Positions 40,581 to 53,280 of a DNA stretch of 64,000 nucleotides are shown piece by piece. Source of the DNA: Margaritifera margaritifera (taxonomy: Eukaryota > Mollusca > Bivalvia > Unionida > Margaritiferidae); contig JAQPZY010000951.1 of NCBI GenBank assembly GCA_029931535.1, positions 372,001-436,000 of the forward strand, in the 5' to 3' direction. Numbering within the stretch: the stretch's first letter is position 1; the number at the start of each line of letters is the position of its first letter. Below the pieces are notes generated by a model, which was given only the letters and a program-made list of their open reading frames with translations, did not search any database and had not been told where the DNA came from. A program made the position numbers and the translations under genes.

Positions 40581-41039
40581 CTGAATGTTGGTCATTTTAA
40601 AAGGCAGGTTAAACAGTAGCTATAATTGTATCATTACATTTCTTGTTATAGGCCAGAGAACCCCACACATGATAAACTTACGGCGTAATATTCATTTCAG
40701 TTTGAGAGCAGACAAACTTCAAACATTGTACATTTTCCGCCAAACACATTTAACGTGCTACACTGTTACAAACAGACAGACATATTCACGAATATGCAAT
40801 GATATTGATTAAAATTATTTGTAACAATTTATGACCTGAATATGGCTCCGTTGCTTTTTGACCATCGAGAGACAGAGAAATGGAGTCGCAATTACTGTTT
40901 ACTCCACGCCTTGCGTAAAACCAAAATGAACAGTACATGGTGGGTATTGTAACATTATAATTTTTTGACACACGCCAAAATCGTCAGCCAAGATTACAGG
41001 CAATGCAGGCTTACAGAATAACTGTGTTCATTCGACAAT

Positions 41040-41599
41040 GTTGCAATATAACGCTGGTTTTCAGAAACACAAGGCACTCACAGTAAGACTGGTATATTTA
41101 TCGCTCAAACCAACCAATTTTTTTTCTTCTGTAAACCTACTTTCTGTAACATAAGGAGCAATTTTTTTGCAAGTGAAATGAATACATATCCATCCATATA
41201 CCACAGACTGCCATTTCCATGTTAAATTCTCGTTTGAGGCTACAAACATTTTACCCTGTTTAACATTGGAGCCTCGTTTGAGGCAATGAACATTTTACCC
41301 TGTTTAATATGGGGCTTCCGTTTGAGGCTATATCGTCGGCCTATACTACTTTCTACTATTACTACGCTACTATAATACTTCTTCTGCTGGTTAACTAAAG
41401 GTGTTCGAATTTGCCATTCCAAACAATAAAAAGTATTTGAAATTCAGCTAGAAAATATATGAAATTGTTAGTGCAAATACAAACTTAAATCATCTATTGG
41501 TATATTTTGAATAACTTGAATGAAAGTGTTAGGTATTGAAACAGCGTATTGTTGAAGATAGCAACGAGATAAGAATAACAAAATTATTTTGTGGCTGAT
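41040..41599. other. Spacer upstream of the vanin duplication, no gene seen
   Basis: Contains short repeats of 'ttttaccctgttta' with 'cgtttgaggc' (41225-41335, three copies about 45-60 bp apart) and no coding signal. Confidence 0.45.
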
Positions 41600-42246
41600 A
41601 TATTCTACAATATCTTGTATCTGTTCTAAAGAATATAGCATTATTGCATATGCATCGCATGACACGTTTTCATATTTAAAGTGAACCAGGTATATTCTAC
41701 ATGCAGCGTTTGCTCGACGTAGTAAAATATAGTATCGTCTTCTGTTTTCGTGAAATGACATAAAATAGTTAATGAAAAAAAAAAAAGAATTAATATTATC
41801 TTTTATGTTTGTTTGTCCTTTTTGTTTGTTTGTTTGTTTGCGGATTTTATCTTTGTTTTTTCTTTTCTTTTTTGATATTTCTTTTTCTCTTTGTTATCTC
41901 ACTGAGGACGATTTTTACTGTGTGCATTTACAAGAGAAACATAATACATTTAAGGCGCACGTAATCCATGATACAGTAAAATTATTTCAAACCCTCTAGA
42001 GCTTTTGATATGGCGTCCAAGTATCGATGTATCCAAACTTTGTTGGAACGTACAAGTAGTCAACACCTGATAAAACTATTTTTGTTTTAATTGATCACTT
42101 ATGACCAGACGTTGCATTATGTCATAAGAGCTTTTGAGCGAGCGCTTAATTGTGTTAACTGTCATTTAAACAAGCGTGTCCACAGGGGACTTTGATTAAA
42201 GGATCTTCTGCAGCTGTGCACAAAAATATGTATCCTACTGTTTGGC

Positions 42247-42254
42247 TATAAAAG
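42247..42254 (+). promoter_or_regulatory. TATA box of the vanin gene
   Basis: TATAAAAG in 'ggctataaaagctgcgg', 39 bp before the first ATG, so the leader would be very short or translation starts at the second ATG (42301). The same box is kept at the pseudogene (32526). Upstream, 42150-42215 is also strongly conserved between the copies and includes 'ttgattaaaggatcttctg'. Confidence 0.7.
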
Positions 42255-42285
42255 CTGCGGAAGTGTTTTACTCCTTACAAATTCA

Positions 42286-42544
42286 ATGTTCACCATCATC
42301 ATGTTGCTAATTATCGCCGTTTTTTCGTTGTTTGGATTCTCTAGTCAGTTGTTTCTATTGACCAGAGCAGACAAACCGACGTACAGGGCTGCTGTGTATG
42401 AACATGCGATCATCCTACCTCCACACCCGGATGTAAAAGTTTCGAGGAAAAAGGCTCTGCAGAATATGATGATCAATCTTAACATTTATGAGATACAAGC
42501 ATCTAAAGCAGCGCAGCAGGTAGGTAGCAATTCGATTTAGTGTG

Positions 42545-42607
<63 letters not shown>

Positions 42608-45600
42608 AGAGAGAGCGAAAAATCTATTAAATACATATATTTTTGATACAAGTATGAAAATAGTTTTGCAATGCACTTTAAAAAGTACAGGATGGAATAC
42701 TTGTATCAGCACATCCATTTTTAAAAGTGAAGATTTTTTAGGTTGTTTTCTTCATAAAATTATGCAAATAAATTTTGTTTGTGTCAGGTGTTCAAAACTA
42801 TTTTGTACTTTTTTGGAGAAATTTATATTATGTTTTTCACTGAGGGATTTTTTCAAATCATGTTCGTCTCCATGTCAGGAGGCAGTTGTAGTGTATGTTT
42901 TAATTTCCCTCTGCGCCATATACACCGAGTAGAAATGTTATAAACCCCAATGCAATTGTTTTTCTCTTTTTGCTTTAGACCGCAGAATATGTGAGGAAAG
43001 TGTTAAAATTGGTGTACAAATAAACACTAAACGATATATATATTTGTTCTGATTGTAGAAGATCTAGGATTACATCTTGATCTGATGATTGTCACTTTTT
43101 CTTAAAGCTTGGAACAAAACATGTACGCAGTTTTGTATTTACATCGAAACTAATTCTTTACGTCTTTGGAGTAGATAAAGGAACTGAACCCTTGAAAACA
43201 AAGGAAACTCCTCGTTAAGGCATTCATGGGCTAATGAATATCAGCTGTTAAGTGTAGCATTGAAATAACTATATGGCCCAAATATACAATTCGCTTTAAT
43301 ATATATTGAATACATATTTTGAAAAATACCGGCAGGTTTTAGCTTTAGAAGCGTGAGCAAACAATATATAATCAGACATAAAAAGAAAACATGATAGTAT
43401 ACCTTTGGGGAAGAAACACTGTAATCAATTATATTCAATTCTCAACCTTCAAATTGTTGTTCTAGTGATGAAAACATATAAATCAAATTTAGTTTCCTTC
43501 TTCTCGTTTGAATAATTTTCCTGCGATTTCAAAAAAGCTTGGGGATATTGTTATCCAATACGTACGTACCTACGAAATGGTACTTAAGTGCGAAAATCCC
43601 TAAACTCATCTTACACCGTTAGAGCTAGATACACGAAACCTGGGTCATTAATATTTCTTTGGATGTAGATTGTACTATCCCTTTAGACTTTTGATCTCTG
43701 CGCTGGAAGTTTGGCTAGGGGAGTAGGGTGATTTTACATAATTTTAAAATTACGCCCTGGCTGTTTGTCCCGAATGTCTCAGGACTGGCATGTGTGATCA
43801 ATGACTTAAGTGTGACAATATATCGGATTGAGACCTCTTGGTCGTGTTTGTGGGCCATTCCCTTCAGCCTAGAGACTTTGACAGTTACAACATAAAGACT
43901 ATTGCGATTTACACCTATACCAATATCAAAGCTTACTGGGCATAAAAAGACAAATTTATACATGTAATTGACTTTTACCCCGGTTCCTTCCCTACTCTAG
44001 GAACTATGTCCCTGTAACAACTATGTCCCTGGATCATAACCTTGAAATTATTGAGATCCCCAACCTGTTACCATAGATACACCTACTGGGTATCGAAAGA
44101 ACGATTTATACCTGCAACTGACTTTGGCCTCTTTGTCCAACCTCACCGACCCCCTCCCTCCACACACAATCCTTCCCCAAGGGAATAATACTCTGGGTCA
44201 GAGCTTGGAAACTACTGAGATCCCCAACATATACCAATGTACATAAGTTGTGAGTATGTAAAGACAAATGAATACCCCCAACTGACAGTTGTCTTTGAGG
44301 CAGTTCTTACCCTCAGGCAATCACCCAAGAGGCTCATCCTTTGGGGTGTAGATGAAAATGGGTAAGTGCGGGAATATGTGCTTTACAAACACAGAATACT
44401 TGCTATTGTTTAATGTTAAATCTTTCAACATATATTCCGAAGTACCAATTTAAATCAGACTATTGTTACAAAGTAAAGAGGAAAAATAGAAACCTACTGA
44501 TAAACGAAATGTCAGCTCTTCCTGCCGTAAACATATGTTGTTGATGTAATTTCTTTGAACGGAAAACATATCTATATATCGTAAAATACAATCAATTCAA
44601 TCCTGCAATGATAATTTGGTTGTCAATCTAAAAAAAATATAGTATCCCTCCTGCTGGTTAAACAATGCACGATGCGCACTTCTGTATGTCATAGTAGGTG
44701 ACTAGGGGTACGAGCCACGGTGTCTCAGTGATTAACGTACCGAACTCGTTACCGAAAGGGTGCAGGTTCCAATCCTACCATCGGATCAGCCTCTGGTCGA
44801 CTGCCGTGGAGTGTCCTTGGTCAAAATAATATCTAGCTCTCCAATTGCCTCTACACTAAATAACCTATTTGTGTATCTATGCAGCAAAGTATCAAACCAA
44901 ACATATAATTCGCATCATAATGGCATATTTAGGAAACGATAGAATTGGTAATAAACAGATAGTTTTTCTGTAATATTAAACCTACATAGATAGGACAAAC
45001 AATTGTTCCTTTGAGTTTAGATAATATTTGCTATATCATCATTTCTGCGAATTACCATGAATTCCATATTCTCATTTTTTAATTTCCTAATGTATATATT
45101 TTGTAAGTAGACATTATAGCTTCATTCTAATGTATAAAGGTATATCTGATCCCGATTCAGAGTCCAAACTCCAAACATATAATAATTTATTGTATTCCAG
45201 GGTGCTGACATTCTTGTTTTCCCCGAAGATGGAATACATGGCTACAAATTTATAACTAGAGATACTGTCGCCCCGTACCTCGAATACATCCCGGATCCCA
45301 GGTCTCAAAGCTGGACCCCGTGCGATGAACCTGGAAGATATAATAACTCAGATGTTCAAGTAATTCTAAGTTGCCTAGCAAAGAGACATTCCATTTATCT
45401 AGTGGCGAACATCGGAGACGCCCAGCCTTGTGTACAGAATGACCCGAACTGTCCACATGATGGCCAGTATCAATACAATACAGACATTGCTTTTGATAGA
45501 TCGGGAAAGCTTATTGCAAGGTATCATAAACAAAATCTCTTTTTTGAATACCAGTTTGATGAACCAGTAAACCCCGAGTACATATACTTTGATACTGATT

Positions 45601-46571
45601 TTGGTCGCTTTGGTTTATTTACCTGTTTTGACATAATTTTTCATGAACCAGCCATTCCACTTCTCGAGGAGCATAACATTACTGACGTTGCTTTTCCCAC
45701 TGCATGGATGGACGCTTTGCCATTCTTCTCTGCAATAGGGTATCATTCCTCCTTTGCCGTGGCAAACAAAGTAAATTTCTTGGCCGCAAACCTTCATCGA
45801 CCGCAGGAAAGGTTTCAGGGTAGTGGAATTTACACGCCGATTGGACCGAAGATTTTTTACTACAATAGAACACAGGATGACGGACGTTTACTTGTCGCTG
45901 ACATTCCTGTGCTACATCCTAGAGTAGGTTCACATATCTCACACGAACAGCCTCCAATATCCTCAGGATTAAGAGATAATCATTGTTTAACATCAAATGA
46001 GTTCAAATCTACCAGTTTCTATGACTGGTATAATTTTGTAATCATCAGCGCAGGAAAAGGTAACAAACTCGTGTGTCAACAGGGGTTTTGCTGCTATCTC
46101 GAGTATGAAAGAGAAGATAGTGGAGAAATGTATGCTCTCGGAGTTTTCAATGGAATACATAAACGTGATGGCCCATATTATTTGCAAGTATGCATGCTAC
46201 TACGATGTGCTTCATCCACACAAGAAAGCTGCGGAAGCTTGAACTTTTATGCTAGGACAAGATTTAACCATTTCAAACTCTATGGCAACTTCTCTACTCC
46301 GTATGTAAATCCCCAAGTTCTACTATCCAACAACGGATCTTTGGAGCTTGCCCAGATTGGTACATGGCAATACGATTCAAACACATTGCAGGGAAGTTCA
46401 ACCGTGTCTCCACTATTGTCAACAATTCTGGTAGGCAGAATTTATGTCAGAGACACTATCGAGACATGTAGACAAGGCCAAATCATTAAAGTACCCAAGT
46501 CAAATAAACAAAAGCATAAAAAAATTAAACATGCACATTTTCTTAATCAATCGCCTTTTCATAATCGCTAA
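42286..46571 (+). CDS. Pantetheinase/biotinidase-like amidohydrolase (vanin family)
   Basis: Two exons: 42286-42519 (78 codons, ends cag|gtaggt) and 45201-46571 (after tattccag|), joined in phase 0 at AAQQ|GADI, giving 534 residues, about the length of biotinidase and vanins. These secreted or membrane-anchored nitrilase-family enzymes split amides such as pantetheine or biocytin. Residues 1-20 form a signal peptide. The triad is complete: Glu87 (FPEDG), Lys188 (RYHKQNL), Cys220 (FTCFDI). FPTAWMD and NFLAANLHRP are also kept. The C-terminal domain (CCYLEY, GEMYALGVFNG, LYGNFSTPY) is present. Sequons (for example NNSD at 126) suggest glycosylation. The end is basic (KQKHKKIKH) with no hydrophobic tail, so no GPI anchor is evident and a soluble enzyme is likely. 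Substrate cannot be told from sequence. The 2.7 kb intron holds a TA run and a SINE. A broken copy lies at 32580-33125. Confidence 0.92.
42549..42602. repeat. (TA)n microsatellite in vanin intron 1
   Basis: About 27 TA units, 30 bp after the exon 1 donor. In the pseudogene a short TA run marks the joint of the large deletion, so this run may have taken part in it. Confidence 0.9.
43870..44320 (+). repeat. Degenerate repeats of about 150 bp in vanin intron 1
   Basis: The phrases 'ccttgaaattattgagatccccaac' (first 20 bases shown elsewhere as cttggaaactactgagatcc), 'tac.tgggtat' and 'aactgac' recur two to three times. They are diverged; the family is unknown and there is no coding capacity. Confidence 0.45.
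44706..44900 (+). mobile_element. tRNA-derived SINE in vanin intron 1
   Basis: A tRNA-like head with 'ggtgtctcagtgattaacg' (A-box region) and 'ggttccaatcc' (B box, one mismatch to consensus) is followed by 'gtgtccttggtcaaaata' and 'tgcagcaaagtatcaaacc', typical of one invertebrate SINE family. Same strand as the gene. Target duplications are not clear. Confidence 0.7.
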
Positions 46572-46589
46572 CGTAAAATGTTGCAGGTT

Positions 46590-47055
46590 TCGCAGTTTCA
46601 AGTTGCTTTTCCATAAACCACAATGCTAATGCTTGGTGAAATAAATATTCAATCTGTCATACTTCAGCATGTGTGTAACACCCTGTCATAGAAATCAATC
46701 TTTGATTTACAATTTTACAAGGAAAGAACCATGTAATCCATGGCACTTACGAAGGATAATTCTGCGAGAACTAGAGTAAGAGTTATCCTGTCACATGAGA
46801 TACAATTTCCCTGATGTGTATCATATTTTTAAAAAATCATGAAAAATGCAAAACGTGATCAAAATATAAATTAACTTAATCTCACATGTAGTCTAGATAC
46901 TCATCCTTTTATTAACCCTAACAGAAACTACAACTCTTACATAATGTACCAATCACAGATAGCCTTGTTGTTTATTTGTGACTACAATGTTCCCTACATC
47001 TGCAGCTCCGCACTGCTGAGACTGCGCAATTGGTAACGTTATACCTATAACCAAC
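46590..47055 (+). repeat. Vanin 3' flank, duplicated at 51320-51785
   Basis: 'cacaatgctaatgc' then 'ggtgaaataaat', 'agagttatcctgtcaca' and 'actcttacataatg.accaatc' recur in the same order at 51350-51690. The block C sequence follows the second copy, so the second copy marks the old boundary and the DNA between was inserted by tandem duplication. Confidence 0.75.
46640..46645 (+). terminator. PolyA signal of the vanin gene
   Basis: AATAAA 69 nt after the stop codon. A duplicate of this 3' flank, with the same AATAAA, lies at about 51330-51380. Confidence 0.65.
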
Positions 47056-48349
47056 TTCATATTTTTCAATAATCTGTAATATCGCTCTGGACTGTACATG
47101 TAACAAATGTACTTAGTCTCACCTTACTTGACAAAAAGAATTTAATGAGATACAAAGCTATATCCGATATCAATGAGTATGAAAATGTAATTGAGCTGTT
47201 TCAACTGCTGTGTTTTATACTTATGTTTTACTAGCAAATTATCGTTTTTTTTAAATAAAATAAATTGTTTAAACTATGATTTGTGTTTTATTCAAATCAG
47301 CACTTATTGAACTTCACATGCCTACCCCATCCTCTCTGTAACATGAATATAAATCTTTCCTCCCTTGTATAGCGAATAAATTTCAATCAGTAAGTCAGTA
47401 TGTCATCAAATATGGTAGATTATGCCTTGTAAGAATTTTGGGGGAATTTGGGGGGGGGGGATATAGAAAAATGTCAAGAGAAAGTAATAAGTATAGCAAG
47501 TCAAAGGGAGTCAAAAACAGGAGAAAAGTGTGCGTCTGAAAGGGACATTTAGCTGATAATAAAGGAATCAAAAGAGAAAACAATATAGAAGAGAAAATTT
47601 AGAAGAAGAAGTTTTATCGCCTTACCTTAGACAAATAATTGAGGGCAGTGCCTCATTGGTCTAAGGAGAATCTCAAGGCAACTGTTCAACTACGTCTCTT
47701 ACAAGCGCGAAAACTACGGGTGAAGCAGAGTGCATTCCCATTTGAAATAAAATGGTAAATAATTTAAATCATACAGATGCATGTAATGTATATCAGTCCT
47801 ACACATGAATTAAAAATAATTACCTTAAATTAGGCATCAAAGACAAAGCCAAACAAAAACTAGAAAGAAACAAAAAGGAAAAAAAAAAAAAAAACACAAA
47901 GAAAAACTTTTTTTAATTTTTAGAACCTTTTAAACTTTGCGTGACGAGTTATCAAATCTGTTGTGCTTCATTTGGCATCAAGATTTATGGCAAATATAAT
48001 ATTTCACAATAAATCTTTTCATTATTTTGAAAAACAAGCACTGAAAATGTGAGCTTATATCTCTTGAAATGCCATGTATAGTGTAAGGGAGATAACTTAA
48101 TTAAATAGATAAAGGTGTGATATTTTTCTTCTTCTACCATGTTATCCATGTAGTATAAATTAGTTCATGTAAACGTGGGTTAACATGTATGCAATTAAAT
48201 TATCCAATAATAAATTATTGATGAAGCGAGAAGCTAAATTCAGGCTTCTATATGTAGCCGAGAGCTTGAGAGTCATTTATATTTCTTCTCAGAGATGAGG
48301 AGGCTGCCTCATATTAGATAGGTCATGTTCACCGGAATGCTGGTATGTG

Positions 48350-48720
48350 GAATGTGGCCTTCCGTTGACATGTCGATATCACCCCGTGCTACTCTGGATT
48401 CCTGTGATGGGACACAAAGTTTGAAGAATAGTGTGGACTTGTATGGAAGGAATGGGCAATATGTAACCTATGTTGTTTCTACTCAGAAATGTTGGTCTTA
48501 TATGAGTCAATTCCAAAAGAAACAATTGGACAGAAATATATAGAATCAACTATAAGTCAACAGAGGGTTATAAATGTATAAACTGTAGGTCAACAGAGAG
48601 TTGTAAATAGGGTTGCACAAGTGTCGATGGGAAATACTGACTTAAAGAAATTGCTCTTGCCTGATGCTATTCCTGCGAGATCGACAAAACAAATGCAAAT
48701 GAACTCATCTTATCAAAAGC
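48350..48720 (+). pseudogene. Coding relic of unknown family, unit 1
   Basis: One frame reads PKETIGQKYIEST, then after a small duplication and stop VGQQRVVNRVAQVSMGNTDLKKLL. The same words occur in unit 2 (50505-50741), where the frame is open. The style recalls the N-terminal part of some DNA transposon proteins but I cannot name a family. It is broken by a stop near 48580 and by the deletion after 48715. Confidence 0.4.
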
Positions 48721-50276
48721 CCTCTCCCCCTTCACAGCCAACATGTGCTACTTCCTGCAGATGTTTTACGTTTTATTCACAAAAGCCTGCTAATATTTGA
48801 CCAGAAATGTTCAATGCACATTTGTTTTACAAAAATCACACTTTTATAGTTTATAAATGGCACCTACATGTACACATTTCTGTGGATATACCGCGAGGCT
48901 GTCGTTCCATATAGCCAATCTCAATTTGTTTCTATTATCTGTAACATCGCTCTAGCCTTTATAAGTACCAAGCGATCTTAGGCTCACCTGTCAAAACAAT
49001 TGCATGAGATACTAAGCTATATCCTATATCAATGAGTATGAAAATGTAATTTAGTTTTATCAACTGCTGTTTTCATACTTGAGCTTTACTAGTAAAATAT
49101 TTTTTTAATAAAATATATTGTTTAAACTATGAGTTGTGTTTTATTCAAGTCAGTACTAATTGAATTTTACATGGGTGATATGGTATAAAAAATCACATTA
49201 ATATGTAATAATAATGTGAAAGGTCAATGTACTAATTAGTTTGTACCTCTCCTATTTCAAAAATGAGATTTCCTTTACAATAAAGGACTTTATATTTGTT
49301 TACTAGGCACAGAACTTAACATCAGGGACAGGAGGACATGACCCATCTTGTTATAAGCTTCCAACACTTTTCACTGACTGCAGATGCATGAGGTCACTAA
49401 CCAATTCCTTGCACACAGGTCAGCCTACCCCATCCTCTCTGTAACATAAATAGAAAGGTTTCCTCCCTTGTGTAGTGAATACATTTCAATCAGTAAGTCA
49501 GTTTGCTGCCAAATATAGTAGATCAGAGCTTGTAAGCACTTATTTTTGATTTAGGGTGAATTTTGGGGAATAAAATATAGAAAAATACCAAGGAAAAATA
49601 ATAAATATAGCAAGTGACAGGGAGTTAAAAACACGAGGAAAGTGTGCATCTAAACGGAACATGTAGCTTATAATAAAGGAATCAAAGGAGACAACAGTAA
49701 AGAAGAGAAAATTTAGAAGAGAAAGTTTGATCGCCTTACCTTAAATAAATATATGGAGGCAGTGCCTCATTGGTCTAAGGACAATCTCAAGGCACCTGTA
49801 CCACTATATCTTTTACAAGCACGAAAACCTCAGGTGAAGCAGGTGCATTCCTATCTGAAATAAAAGATTTTAAAAAATTAAATCATATAGATGCATGTAA
49901 ATTATATTGGTCGTATATATGAAATTAAAAAATAATTAGCTTAAGCTAGGCTTCAAAGACAAAACAAACAAAAGAAAACATCTGTATCAATTTTCAAACC
50001 TTTTAAATTTTGCCCTGACAAATAATCAAATCAGCTGTACTTCATTTTGTATCAAGATTTAGGCTCATATAATATTTCACACTAAATCGTTTTATTGTTT
50101 TCATAAACAAGCACTTTAAATGTGAGCTGTTTATTTTTTTTAAATATCATGTATGGTGCAAAGGAGATAGCTCAATTAAAAACATAAGGTTTGGTATTTT
50201 CCTTTCCTCTACTACCATATTATCCACGTAATATAAATTAGTTCATGGAAACGTTGCCTAGCTTGCATGTAATTAA

Positions 50277-50357
<81 letters not shown>

Positions 50358-50360
50358 GTA
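50277..50360. repeat. (TA)n microsatellite
   Basis: About 37 TA units in unit 2, absent from unit 1 at the matching place. Confidence 0.9.
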
Positions 50361-50504
50361 AGAACCTGAATTTCTGGCTTCTATATGTCTACGAGAGCTT
50401 GAGAGCTGCTTTGGATTCCTGCGATGGGACACAAATTTGAAGAATAGTGTGGACTTGTATGGAAAAAATGGGCAATATGTGACCAGTGTAGTTACTACTC
50501 AGAA

Positions 50505-50741
50505 ATGTTGGCCTTATATAAGGAAATTCCAAAAGAAGCGGTTGGACAGAAATATATAGAATCAACTGTAGGTCAACAGAGAGTTATAAATAGGGTTGCA
50601 CAAGTGTCGATGGGAAATACTGACTTAAAGAAATTGCTCTTGCATGATGCTATTCCTGCTAGTTCGACAAAAGGAAATGCAAATGAACTCATCTATATAA
50701 GCCGTGTGAAGAATTTCAAGAGAAGAGGGTACAAAAAATGA
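50505..50741 (+). pseudogene. Coding relic of unknown family, unit 2
   Basis: An open frame of 78 codons with protein-like composition: PKEAVGQKYIEST, VGQQRVINRVAQVSMGNTDL, KKLLLHDAIPASST and RVKNFKRRGYKK, then a stop. The same frame can be followed upstream as WAICDQCSYYSEM to about 50460, where an in-frame stop ends it. Shared with unit 1. A transposase-like origin is a guess only. Confidence 0.4.
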
Positions 50742-52758
50742 CAATTGTTACATAACATTAAAAAGAAAAGTGAAAAAGAAGACAATGCATATAATATGTT
50801 AACTAAAATTATTTAAACCAGCATATCCTATATGATGCAAAGTGGTCTACAACAACTGAAGCACCTTCCTTGAGCCCGATAGTTTTCTCTATCCTGGTTT
50901 ATTGCATATTTTTCAAGAACTAGATGGTTACTGGTTATACATGATTTATTATGACATATGTGAAATATCTCATATTTGACCAAATAGATCCACATGTGGT
51001 AAATTGTGTTTATTTAACTTATTTTTTTACCTGTATGACAATCTATAAGCTGGCTCTACTGACACTAAGCCACCAGGCCACACAACTCTCTGTCTGCCAA
51101 AGCCATCTTTATCAAAAGCCCCCTCCCCACCTCCTCAACTGCCAACATGTGCTATTTCCAGATGATTTAAAAAAAATATTGTATCCCTAAAAGCCTGTTA
51201 ATATTTTACCAGAAAAGGTCAATGTCCATTTGTTTTACAAAATTACACGTTTATAGTTTATAAACGGCGCCTACACGTACACGTTTCTATGGATACACTG
51301 CGAGGTTATCGTTCCCTAAAGGTATCACGGTACCAATTGCTTTTCCATAGACCACAATGCTAACGCTCGGTGAAATAAATGTACCTTCTGTCCTACTTCA
51401 GCTGGCGTGTGACACACTGTCATAGAAAGCAATCTTAGATTGACAATTTTACGAGGATAGAACCATGTGCTCCACAGCACTTAGCAGAGATAACTCTTCC
51501 AGAATTAGAGAGGGTAAGAGTTATCCTGTCACAAGCGATACATTTCACAGATTTGTATCACATTTTTAAAAAATAATGGAAAATACAAAACATGATATAA
51601 ATATAAACTAACTTAATCTACCATGTAACCATGTGACTCACTTTTTTACGCCTGTCAGAAACAACAACTCTTACATAATGCACCAATCTCAGATAGCATT
51701 ATTGTTTATTTCTGAATAGAATGTTCCTATACCTTAAGCTTCTGACCCTTGGGCTTGCGCAATTGGTACCGATATACTTGCGAGGTTGTCGTAATCTATA
51801 TAGTCGTAAGATGTTTATTATTCTAAGCGCGACAGAGGAACGCCGTAAATCGTTGTTGGATACGTATGTCTTCTGCAGGTTTACATATAACCTTACAGTG
51901 TTGGTGCTCCATAAAATCCCAATCAACAAATCAATGAATCTACAGCCCAAATGGTGGTATCCGATGCTTGCTTTCAATTAATTAATTAGTTCATTTAGTT
52001 GTTTATCTTTTAGATGTATTATTTCCGATATCATGATTTGAACGTAGATTGATACCTGAAGAGTATTCTGGTCAGATCAATTGCTATTTAACTTTTCTAA
52101 ATCATTTAGACCTCGCATTATTCTTTCTTCATACACAATAAGTAGGATTTGACGTTATACTTAATTCGTTTGAGCCTCTATGTAATTGTCCTGCATTTCC
52201 TGAAATGTACATGAACCAACATTTGTCGTTGTTTTGGCCTGTTTCTTTCTTTTAAAACTCGTTTATGGTCTTGGCGTTTTTTCACACCCATGGTATTTAT
52301 TCCCTTCAGATTATTTTTTCGTTTTTAACATCTTTTCCGTTTATCTTTTGTTCCGAAATATTTGTATATGCACCGTATAATGATGTTCTTATATTTCGTC
52401 ACATTCAGACCTTGTACAAATACGTATTCTTCCAATTAGAGTAGGTATAGTTCAAAAACTGGCATTCTACTATGATCTCTCTCTCTTTCTCTCTCTCTCT
52501 CTCTCAGGATTACCTTAACATTGACATCAGCACAGTCTTGTGCACACCATCAGGCTGATATAATTAGGGCCATATAAATCTAATATTCCAAATGAAAAAT
52601 CCATCTCTGCTTTTAGTCAGTATATCAACGTTACATCAAATGTGAATTTGAGCATCTATACAGTAGTAATTTAAGAATTTAAGATCATACTTGTTAACAT
52701 GAGAATCGTTGCAATGCTATTTGATTAGAAACAAAACCAAGACCAACAACATCATCAA

Positions 52759-52759
52759 C

Positions 52760-52816
<57 letters not shown>
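52759..52816. repeat. (AAT)n microsatellite
   Basis: About 19 AAT triplets, followed by GATGAT and CTA triplets; block B has only about seven at the same place (34155-34175). Confidence 0.9.
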
Positions 52817-52818
<2 letters not shown>

Positions 52819-53076
52819 TGATTATGATGATGATACTACTACTACTAATAATAATAACAATAAGTTGTTTTATTTCAAAATTATATTAATTGTTAGCAAA
52901 ACATCACGTAATTGCATAATAATTCATTTAATATCATCCCAATAACAGTCAGAAAACATTGTGGCTTTTAACCAGTGCTTTCTCAGTATTTTAAACATCT
53001 GTTTAAAATATATTTAGCTATTTTCTAATCTCGTCCTCTCTTTATCTATAAATGTATTCTTCTGTCTATCAATCTA

Positions 53077-53280
<204 letters not shown>

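Larger units (their letters stand above)
47060..51315 (+). repeat. Tandem duplication, two diverged units of about 1.85 and 2.4 kb
   Basis: Unit 1 runs about 47060-48905 and unit 2 about 48905-51315. Shared anchors: 'atcaatgagtatgaaaatgtaat' (47175, 49030; first 20 bases the same), 'cctcccttgt.tag.gaata' (47360, 49455), 'ggcagtgcctcattggtcta' (47645, 49760), 'ggttgcacaagtgtcgatgg' (48610, 50595) and 'tgttttacaaaa' (48820, 51230). Unit 1 lacks about 400 bp present in unit 2 (about 50695-51105). Neither holds an intact recognised gene. Confidence 0.8.

Noticed and set aside
42654..42932. 92-residue frame in vanin intron 1 as an extra exon
   Set aside because: Exon 1 and exon 2 already join in phase at a point matching the known family alignment (AAQQ|GADI), and no suitable splice sites flank this frame.
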